64,000 nucleotides of DNA. Source: JABAYQ01 sp049890095 (GTDB lineage: Bacteria > Bacteroidota > Bacteroidia > Flavobacteriales > UBA7312). Where the stretch lies: positions 1 through 64,000 of the forward strand of contig JBMHCD010000003.1 of NCBI GenBank assembly GCA_049890095.1, written 5' to 3'. The position numbers were made by a program, and so were the translations under genes. The notes under the pieces were generated by a model that saw only the letters and a list, made by a program, of their open reading frames with translations, had not been told where the DNA came from and made no database searches. Shown piece after piece: positions 51,567 to 57,559 of the stretch; position 1 is the stretch's first letter; each line of letters begins with the position of its first letter.

Positions 51567-53326
51567 TCAACTAACAGTCTAAGAGATTGAGATGAATTTT
51601 TTACTCTAACCGTAATCATGTAAATACCAGAGTTGAAATTAGATACATCAAATTGAAAACTTTCAGTATCAAATACACTTTGAATAACATCTCTTCCTTG
51701 CAAATCAGATAATGTAAAATAAACTTTTGACCTATCAGGGTTGTCAATTGTCAAATTTACTAACGACTTACCTGGATTAGGAAAAACATTTAAACTAAAA
51801 TTTTGATAATTATATAAATCTGCTGTTGAATAACTCAACTCATCTGATTTGTAAACACAACCAAATTCATCTGTTAACTCAATTGAATAAGCTCCTGGAT
51901 CAACAGCAATAAATTCATTACTGTTAGCTCCAAAAATAGGCTCTCCATCTAAATACCATTGAACATCGAAAGACATTTCATTAGAGCAAGAAAGTTGATT
52001 ACCACTCTGATTTATTTCTACTAAAAAATCTTCCATACAAACCATAGCAAATATTTCGTCTGAATAGGCTAAACAACCATTTTGGTTTACCATCAACGAA
52101 TAATCACCACTCTGAATAGGATACATATAAGTGTTATTTTCATTTATCACTTCCTCTCCATTAAAAAACCAATGGTAACTCATATCTAAAGAATCACCAA
52201 TGAAAGTTATGACTTGTATTTGATCATCATATTCAATAATTGGATTTTGAGGAGTTTCAAAAACATACACAGTATCAGATGCAATAATTGGCTCAGGCAC
52301 AATTTGATTGATAACTATATTAATACTTAAATCTCCACTTGTATAATTAGCTGAAGATGAGAAACCATTAAAACTAATTGACCCTAAATTATCATCACCT
52401 GTAGAAACTCCATCCTCTTCCATTGCAACAATGGTGTAAATTTGATTACTTAAATCAAAGTTATCCATATTCCAAGAAACTGGAAAGTCTTGATCTTCAA
52501 AGTGAGAAGACTCAAAAATCAAATTACCATTTTGATCATACATCAAAAAATATGCGTCTGGTGAAGTAAATATGTCTTCCTCAAAAATTGATTCATTTCC
52601 CCAACCAGAGGCATTTACTATTTCGACTGACTCAAGCATATAATAAGTTTCAGAGTTAGATTCATAATTAATAATATAAACTCCAGGATCATTAAAAGTA
52701 TGTGAAATAGGGTTTTCTAAATTACTAGTCATTCCATTACCAAAATCCCAGTTATAACTTTGCAATCCAGGCTGATTATTAATAAAATCAACTATTAAAG
52801 GAGCACATCCAGAAAAATTATTCATAGTGAAACCAATATTTTGAGATGAACTTGGCGCTATATATAGAGGTAAGGAAAAGGCTATAGTTTCTGTTCCGAC
52901 AAGGTCAGATAATTCGTGGGTTGCTATAACAGTTACATCCACATCAAAATATCCTTGCTCCATTGGTTGACCATATATAGTAACACAACCATACTGAGAA
53001 TTTGTAGGAGTATAATGACAATCCGTTTCTTGATTATTACACTGCCAATCCAAACCAAGCGGCAAACTAATTGAAGTAATATGATAATCTTCAAATACGA
53101 TGGTTGTTTCTCCTAAAACACCACCCAAGTCAACTATAGTATCTAAAGGCAAAAAGAAGGTTAAATCTTGATTGTAATCTTGATAGATTTCACCATCAGG
53201 CAAGGTGTCCGGCGATAAACCATAATTAGTGAAGTTTGGTACAAAAGTAATATCAGGAGTACACTGCGAAAAAGCATTAATACCAAATGGCATTATTGCT
53301 ATAAAAAAAACTACAAAGAATTTCAT
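51563..53326 (-). CDS. Secreted PKD-domain protein with T9SS type A sorting domain
   Basis: A 587-residue secreted protein with signal peptide MKFFVVFFIAIMPFGINAFSQ. A beta-rich N-terminal region holds a Cys pair pattern (WQCNNQETDCHY, YGCVTIYG). A PKD domain lies near residues 182-240 (GCAPLIVDFINN, YNWDFGNGMTSNLENPISHTF). Two short Ig-like stretches follow, with W-x-x-x-G-E patterns (YHWFFNGEEVI; QWYLDGEPIFGANSNEF), and a type A T9SS domain closes the protein (NVFPNPGKSLVNL ... FNSGIYMITVRV). No enzyme is recognised; surface attachment or adhesion is likely. Its start codon lies within one arm of an 18-bp inverted repeat. Confidence 0.87.
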   Translation of the reverse strand: MKFFVVFFIAIMPFGINAFSQCTPDITFVPNFTNYGLSPDTLPDGEIYQDYNQDLTFFLPLDTIVDLGGVLGETTIVFEDYHITSISLPLGLDWQCNNQETDCHYTPTNSQYGCVTIYGQPMEQGYFDVDVTVIATHELSDLVGTETIAFSLPLYIAPSSSQNIGFTMNNFSGCAPLIVDFINNQPGLQSYNWDFGNGMTSNLENPISHTFNDPGVYIINYESNSETYYMLESVEIVNASGWGNESIFEEDIFTSPDAYFLMYDQNGNLIFESSHFEDQDFPVSWNMDNFDLSNQIYTIVAMEEDGVSTGDDNLGSISFNGFSSSANYTSGDLSINIVINQIVPEPIIASDTVYVFETPQNPIIEYDDQIQVITFIGDSLDMSYHWFFNGEEVINENNTYMYPIQSGDYSLMVNQNGCLAYSDEIFAMVCMEDFLVEINQSGNQLSCSNEMSFDVQWYLDGEPIFGANSNEFIAVDPGAYSIELTDEFGCVYKSDELSYSTADLYNYQNFSLNVFPNPGKSLVNLTIDNPDRSKVYFTLSDLQGRDVIQSVFDTESFQFDVSNFNSGIYMITVRVKNSSQSLRLLVD

Positions 53327-53362
53327 ATCATAATCTTGTTAAGTTTAACAAGATTATGATAT
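53325..53362. repeat. Perfect 18-bp inverted repeat overlapping a start codon
   Basis: The left arm (53325-53342) and right arm (53345-53362) are exact reverse complements, 18 bases each, with only GT between. On the plus strand the right arm runs into seven T, as in a terminator, but no plus-strand gene lies upstream within 1.7 kb. On the minus strand it lies between ahcY and the PKD/T9SS gene, and the latter's ATG (53324-53326) shares two bases with the stem. It could block translation, stop antisense transcription, or bind a dimeric regulator. Confidence 0.85.
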
Positions 53363-53381
53363 TTTTTTCAATAAAACAAAA

Positions 53382-54695
53382 TTAGTATCTGTAGTACTCT
53401 GGTTTATAAGGTCCATAAACCTCTACTCCAATATAGGAAGCTTGGTCTTGGTTGAGTTCATCTAGCTCTACTCCTATTTTTGCTAAATGCAAGCGAGCAA
53501 CTTTTTCATCTAAGTGTTTTGGTAAAGTATACACTTTATTCTCATACTTGTCTGAATGATCCCAAAGTTCCATTTGAGCAATTACCTGATTAGTAAAAGA
53601 TGCTGACATTACAAATGACGGATGACCTGTAGCACATCCAAGATTAATTAATCGTCCTTCTGCTAAAAGAATAATATCTTTTCCATCGATAGTGTATTTA
53701 TCAACCTGAGGCTTGATGCAATCTTTTGTATGCCCCCAATTTTCATTTAGCCAATTAACATCAATTTCATTATCAAAATGACCAATATTACATACAATTG
53801 CTTTATCCTTCATCTTTTCGAAGTGAGCACCCATTATAATATCTTTATTACCAGTTGCAGTTACTACAATGTCTGCTTCCAATACAGCATCACTCATTTT
53901 CTTTACTTCAAATCCTTCCATTGCCGCTTGTAAAGCACAAATTGGATCAATTTCAGTAACAATAACTCGAGCTCCTGCTCCTCTCAATGACTCTGCGGAT
54001 CCTTTACCAACGTCACCAAAACCAGCTACAACTGCTACTTTACCAGCAATCATAACATCTGTTGCTCGGCGAATACCATCTACTAATGATTCTCTACATC
54101 CATACTTATTATCAAATTTAGATTTAGTAACCGAATCATTTATGTTTATTGCTGGTATGTACAAAGTACCATTTTTCTCTCTCTCGTATAACCTTAGGAC
54201 ACCTGTAGTTGTCTCTTCTGAAAGACCTTTTATTTCTTTAGTAAGTTCTGGAAATTTATCAAAAACCATGTTAGTTAAATCACCACCATCATCCAAAATC
54301 ATATTCAAAGGCTTTCCACCATCGAAAGCATGAATAGTTTGTTCGATACACCAATCAAAATCTTCTTCTGTCATTCCCTTCCATGCATAAACAGGAACTC
54401 CTGTTGCTGCAATGGCTGCCGCAGCATGATCTTGAGTAGAAAAAATATTACAAGAAGACCATGAAACCTCAGCACCCAATTCGGTTAGAGTTTCAATAAG
54501 TACTGCTGTCTGTATAGTCATGTGTAAACAACCAGCAATTCTCGCACCTTTAAGGGGCTTGTCTTTACCAAATTCTTCTCTCAAAGACATTAAACCTGGC
54601 ATTTCAGCTTCTGCCAATAAAATTTCTTTTCGCCCCCAGTCCGCTAGAGACATATCTTTTACTTTGTATGATAATTTTTCCACTTTAGTACTCAT
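53382..54695 (-). CDS. ahcY: Adenosylhomocysteinase
   Basis: A 437-residue NAD-dependent hydrolase. Markers include ADWGRKEILLAEAEMPGLM, AEVSWSSCNIFSTQDHAAAA, DDGGDLTNM, INDSVTKSKFDNKYGCRESL (substrate site lysine and aspartate), the NAD-binding GFGDVGKGSAESLRGAGARV and the C-terminal HLDEKVARLHL ... YKPEYYRY that closes over NAD. It splits S-adenosylhomocysteine into adenosine and homocysteine, so the organism uses the one-step route rather than Pfs/LuxS, at least from this window. TATTTTTG at 54714-54721 on the minus strand is a plausible -7 box. It is divergent from the phosphopantetheinyl transferase gene. Confidence 0.96.
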   Translation of the reverse strand: MSTKVEKLSYKVKDMSLADWGRKEILLAEAEMPGLMSLREEFGKDKPLKGARIAGCLHMTIQTAVLIETLTELGAEVSWSSCNIFSTQDHAAAAIAATGVPVYAWKGMTEEDFDWCIEQTIHAFDGGKPLNMILDDGGDLTNMVFDKFPELTKEIKGLSEETTTGVLRLYEREKNGTLYIPAININDSVTKSKFDNKYGCRESLVDGIRRATDVMIAGKVAVVAGFGDVGKGSAESLRGAGARVIVTEIDPICALQAAMEGFEVKKMSDAVLEADIVVTATGNKDIIMGAHFEKMKDKAIVCNIGHFDNEIDVNWLNENWGHTKDCIKPQVDKYTIDGKDIILLAEGRLINLGCATGHPSFVMSASFTNQVIAQMELWDHSDKYENKVYTLPKHLDEKVARLHLAKIGVELDELNQDQASYIGVEVYGPYKPEYYRY

Positions 54696-54760
54696 CTTTT
54701 AAATTTTAGGGTACAAAAATACGAATAATTGCTTAAAATTTAGTTGTAATTTTGCTTTCA

Positions 54761-55321
54761 ATGAAAAGTATTGTAAAACAGATTAAGTCACCCCAATTTT
54801 CAGTTGTAATTGCATCTATTGAACAAGACTTAATATATGATGACCAAATCCCATTTCATATCACAAACTTTAAGAAAAAAATAGAGTGGATAAATACGCG
54901 CCTTCTATTACGTAATTTCTTTCCAAAAAACGAACTACATTATAATAAATATGGTGCTCCTGAAATAAACTCAAAAGCAATATCCATTTCTCACACAAAC
55001 AACTATACTTCATTTATAGTGGCCAAAAAAAAAGCCGCTATAGATATTGAAAAAATAAGCGATCGAACGCTAGGGTTAGTTACAAAGTTTTTAAATCTAA
55101 AAGAACAAGAAAAATTCAATACACCAATTGAAACTACCATATGCTGGAGTGCTAAAGAATGTCTATATAAACTTCATCAGAAAGGAAACCTTAACTTCAT
55201 CAAAGATTTAGAAGTGAAATTCATAGAACAAAATTTTGTACTTTGCAGGCTTTACAAACAAGAAATAAAACTTCATCTACAAAAATTTGCCGATCATGTA
55301 CTTGTCTATTACTATGAATAA
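54761..55321 (+). CDS. 4'-phosphopantetheinyl transferase superfamily protein
   Basis: With the ATG at 54761 the protein has 186 residues. It has the Sfp-type order: an N-terminal half with LLLRNFFPKNELHYNKYGAPEI, then ISISHTNNYTSFIVA, AAIDIEKISDRTLGLV (Mg-binding D/E pair in IDIE) and CWSAKECLYKLHQKG (the WSxKE motif). It should move the phosphopantetheine arm of CoA onto a carrier protein. No polyketide or NRPS gene is near, so the acyl carrier protein of fatty acid synthesis or a single unknown carrier is the likely target. TAATTTTG at 54747-54754 ends six bases before the ATG. Confidence 0.88.
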   Translation: MKSIVKQIKSPQFSVVIASIEQDLIYDDQIPFHITNFKKKIEWINTRLLLRNFFPKNELHYNKYGAPEINSKAISISHTNNYTSFIVAKKKAAIDIEKISDRTLGLVTKFLNLKEQEKFNTPIETTICWSAKECLYKLHQKGNLNFIKDLEVKFIEQNFVLCRLYKQEIKLHLQKFADHVLVYYYE

Positions 55322-55335
55322 TTAAATTTGCAAAC

Positions 55336-56100
55336 ATGAATATTTACCAACAAATAGAAATTAATAAGAAGAAAAAGCAAAAAATGTTTGCTATTCTTAT
55401 TGATCCAGACAAGCAGAATCTGGATCAATTAACTGAATTGGTCGAAACTGCCAATAAAAACAAAGTTAACTTCTTTTTTGTTGGTGGCAGTTTACTAACA
55501 AACGACAGTCTTAATCAATGTGTTAGTACTCTCAAAAAATTGAGCAATATTCCTGTAGTATTATTTCCTGGTAATGCAATGCAAGTATGTGGTGAGGCTG
55601 ACGCCATCCTATTTTTATCGTTAATTTCTGGAAGAAATGCCGAAATGCTGATAGGAAAACAAGTTATAACAGCTCCTATTGTTAAGGCAAGTAAACTAGA
55701 AACATTAGCAACTGGATATATGTTAATTGAGAGCGGTAAACCAACCACAGCATCTTATATGAGCAATACAACTCCTATACCTCATGACAAAGATGATGTT
55801 GCATCATGTACTGCAATGGCTGGAGAAATGCTTGGGCTAAAATTAATTTTTATGGATGGAGGAAGCGGAGCAAAAAATCCAATATCTTTATCGATGATTA
55901 ACAAGGTTAGCTCTTCTATAAACATACCTCTAATTATAGGTGGAGGAATTGATTCGGGACAAAAAGCAGTAGAAAATTGCAAAGCTGGAGCTGATATTAT
56001 AGTGGTAGGAAATAGCATTGAAAAAAACCAGAATTTAATAGAAGAAATTTCTTTGGCAATTCATCAACTAAACAACTCCAAAAATGCAGTGCTCAGTTGA
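55336..56100 (+). CDS. Geranylgeranylglyceryl/heptaprenylglyceryl phosphate synthase
   Basis: A 254-residue TIM-barrel enzyme of the GGGPS/PcrB family. Markers are FAILIDPDKQNLDQL (Mg/phosphate), VNFFFVGGSLLTND, IPVVLFPGNAMQV, GYMLIESGKPTTASYMSNT (the E and Y of the product site), KLIFMDGGSGAKNPIS and LIIGGGIDSGQKAVENCKAGADIIVVGNS at the phosphate end. It joins sn-glycerol-1-phosphate to a polyprenyl diphosphate through an ether bond. In archaea it starts membrane lipid synthesis; some Bacteroidota carry it with unknown physiological role. TAAATTTG at 55323-55330 ends five bases before the ATG. Its last 17 bases overlap the DUF77 gene. Confidence 0.93.
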   Translation: MNIYQQIEINKKKKQKMFAILIDPDKQNLDQLTELVETANKNKVNFFFVGGSLLTNDSLNQCVSTLKKLSNIPVVLFPGNAMQVCGEADAILFLSLISGRNAEMLIGKQVITAPIVKASKLETLATGYMLIESGKPTTASYMSNTTPIPHDKDDVASCTAMAGEMLGLKLIFMDGGSGAKNPISLSMINKVSSSINIPLIIGGGIDSGQKAVENCKAGADIIVVGNSIEKNQNLIEEISLAIHQLNNSKNAVLS

Positions 56101-56344
56101 AATAAGCATGTATCCTTTAGATAAAAATTACATCGAACCTATTATTAGTTTTATTAAAAAAATACGTTCTTATCCTAATTTGTCTGTTGAAACCAATGGA
56201 ATGAGTACTCAAATTTTTGGTCAATATGATGATGTAATGAACGTACTTCAGGTTGAAATAAAAAATTGCTTTGAATTACAAGAAAAAGTAGTTTTTAATC
56301 TAAAAGTAATTAATTCTTCACTTCAAGAAAAACCAAAATTCTGA
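56084..56344 (+). CDS. Thiamine-binding protein, DUF77/MTH1187-YkoF family
   Basis: An 86-residue protein of the small ferredoxin-like family related to YkoF. It opens CSVEISMYPLDKNYIEPIIS and continues with LSVETNGMSTQIFGQYDDVMNVL, the conserved core of this family (VETNGMSTQxFGxYD). Members bind thiamine or its pyrimidine part and occur as small dimers or tetramers. It starts inside the GGGPS gene end and its TGA overlaps the pnuC ATG, so the proteins are made together. Next to a TPP-riboswitch receptor this supports a role in holding or delivering thiamine. Confidence 0.86.
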   Translation: MQCSVEISMYPLDKNYIEPIISFIKKIRSYPNLSVETNGMSTQIFGQYDDVMNVLQVEIKNCFELQEKVVFNLKVINSSLQEKPKF

Positions 56345-56889
56345 TGGAAACAACAGAATTAATAGCAGTAATTTTTGCTATTCTATATGTAGTTTTAGCT
56401 GCCAAAGAAAGTCTATATTGTTGGCCAGCCGCAATCGTTAGTGTAAGCTTGTATGTATACATTTGCTTTAATGCAAAATTATTTCCTGAAACAGGTCTTC
56501 AAATATTTTATTTGGCTATGGCTATTTATGGCTGGTTACAATGGCGAAAACCAAAAAAAGAAATAACCATTAAAAGCTGGCCATTACGAAAACATTTTAT
56601 TGTGTTAGCTAGTTCAATTTTGTTGAGTATTGGCCTGGGCTACTATTTTGACGTATATACTCAAGCAGCTATGCCCTACTTAGATTCCTCTACAACTATA
56701 TTAAGTTTGTTTGCTACTTATATGTTAACCAAAAAAATTATAGAAAACTGGTGGTATTGGATTGCAATAGATATTGCCTCTGCATATCTATACTATAATA
56801 GAGATTTAACTTTAAGCGCAATATTGTTTGCTCTATATGTAATACTTGCCTCTGTTGGCTACTTGCAATGGAAAAAAAATATGGCATGA
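56344..56889 (+). CDS. PnuC-family transporter, probably PnuT-like (thiamine)
   Basis: A 181-residue inner-membrane protein with six to seven hydrophobic segments in the PnuC pattern. It has AAKESLYCWPAAIVSVSLYVYICF, the aromatic GLQIFYLAMAIYGWLQWR (substrate-binding tryptophans), LSLFATYMLTKKIIENWWYWIAIDIASAYLYY and ends YLQWKKN. PnuC carriers facilitate nicotinamide riboside uptake, while the PnuT subgroup takes up thiamine. A kinase must trap the substrate, and one is encoded by the overlapping next gene. The TPP-riboswitch receptor downstream and the thiamine-binding protein upstream favour thiamine; nicotinamide riboside remains the alternative. Confidence 0.85.
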   Translation: METTELIAVIFAILYVVLAAKESLYCWPAAIVSVSLYVYICFNAKLFPETGLQIFYLAMAIYGWLQWRKPKKEITIKSWPLRKHFIVLASSILLSIGLGYYFDVYTQAAMPYLDSSTTILSLFATYMLTKKIIENWWYWIAIDIASAYLYYNRDLTLSAILFALYVILASVGYLQWKKNMA

Positions 56890-57392
56890 AAAAAATTGTT
56901 TTAATAGGACCTGAGAGTACAGGCAAAACAACTCTCGCTAAGGCTTTAGCAAAACATTATGATTGTAATTATGTTCCAGAATACGCAAGACAATATATAA
57001 ACGACTTAAATCGACCATATCAAAAAGAGGATATAGTTACCATTGCAAAAAAACAAATTGAACTAGAAGAAACAAAGGAAAAAAAAGAGCCATTTTTATT
57101 TTTAGACACCGATCTTATAGTGTGCAAAATATGGAGTAAATTTAAATATGGGGAATGCCACCCTTGGATATTAAAACAGATTAATCAACGAACATACCAT
57201 CATTACCTTCTTTGCAATATCGATTTACCATGGCAAGCAGATTCGCAAAGAGAAAATCCAAATGACAGACAGGAATTATTTTCAATTTATTTAAAGGAAA
57301 TGATTAAATACAAAAAATCCTATTCAGTTATTAAAGGAACTGAAAATCAGCGCTTACAAAATGCCATTAAAATTCTTGAAAGCTTGAGTTAA
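56886..57392 (+). CDS. NadR-like P-loop kinase
   Basis: With the ATG at 56886, overlapping the pnuC stop (ATGA), the protein has 168 residues. It corresponds to the C-terminal ribosylnicotinamide kinase-like half of NadR: Walker A IGPESTGKTTLAK, then YVPEYARQYINDL, FLFLDTDLIVCKIWSKF (Walker B-like), LCNIDLPWQADSQREN with a DLPW motif, and a C-terminal YSVIKGTENQRLQNAI. The N-terminal nucleotidyltransferase of NadR is absent. It may phosphorylate the compound brought in by the PnuC-like carrier, which here may be thiamine rather than nicotinamide riboside; this is inferred from context. Confidence 0.84.
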   Translation: MKKIVLIGPESTGKTTLAKALAKHYDCNYVPEYARQYINDLNRPYQKEDIVTIAKKQIELEETKEKKEPFLFLDTDLIVCKIWSKFKYGECHPWILKQINQRTYHHYLLCNIDLPWQADSQRENPNDRQELFSIYLKEMIKYKKSYSVIKGTENQRLQNAIKILESLS

Positions 57393-57421
57393 TTAATTTA
57401 TAAAAAAAAATTAAATTTGTT

Positions 57422-57499
57422 CCATCTTTTACGGGGTGCCATAACTGGCTGAGATTACACCCATCGAACCTGCCAAGGTAATTCTTGGAAGGGAATGGT
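57422..57499 (+). ncRNA. TPP riboswitch (THI element)
   Basis: The conserved THI-box segments appear in order: GGGGTGCC, GGCTGAGA, ACACCC, GAACCTG, AAGGTAATTCTTGG and GGAAGGGAA. CCAT at 57422-57425 can pair with ATGG at 57495-57498 as the closing P1 helix. A TAAATTTG -7 box at 57412-57419 would start transcription within a few bases of P1. When TPP is bound, expression of the downstream TonB-dependent receptor should fall. No coding frame is needed to explain this region. Confidence 0.95.
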
Positions 57500-57513
57500 T
57501 TAAACATATTAAA

Positions 57514-57539
57514 CTCTATTGCAACTCCGTGCAATGGAG
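57514..57539 (+). promoter_or_regulatory. Candidate expression-platform hairpin of the TPP riboswitch
   Basis: CTCTATTGCA and TGCAATGGAG can form a ten-bp stem with one G-U pair around loop ACTCCG, 15 bases after the aptamer and 20 bases before the ATG at 57560. It is followed by an A-rich stretch rather than a T run, so it does not look like an intrinsic terminator. The CTCC in the loop could pair with the GGAG at the stem end in an alternative fold. A translation-level switch is the more likely reading. Confidence 0.45.
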
Positions 57540-57559
57540 AATGTTTAAAAAAATTAACA

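Noticed and set aside
53325..53362. Ordinary terminator of ahcY
   Set aside because: On the ahcY strand the stem is followed by GAAATTC, not a T run; the T run lies on the opposite strand.
53869..54333. A 154-residue open frame on the plus strand
   Set aside because: It lies antisense within ahcY, whose motifs are complete, and shows no protein-like features.
57485..57559. N-terminal extension of the TonB receptor
   Set aside because: These codons lie within the riboswitch and its downstream hairpin; a proper signal peptide starts at 57560.
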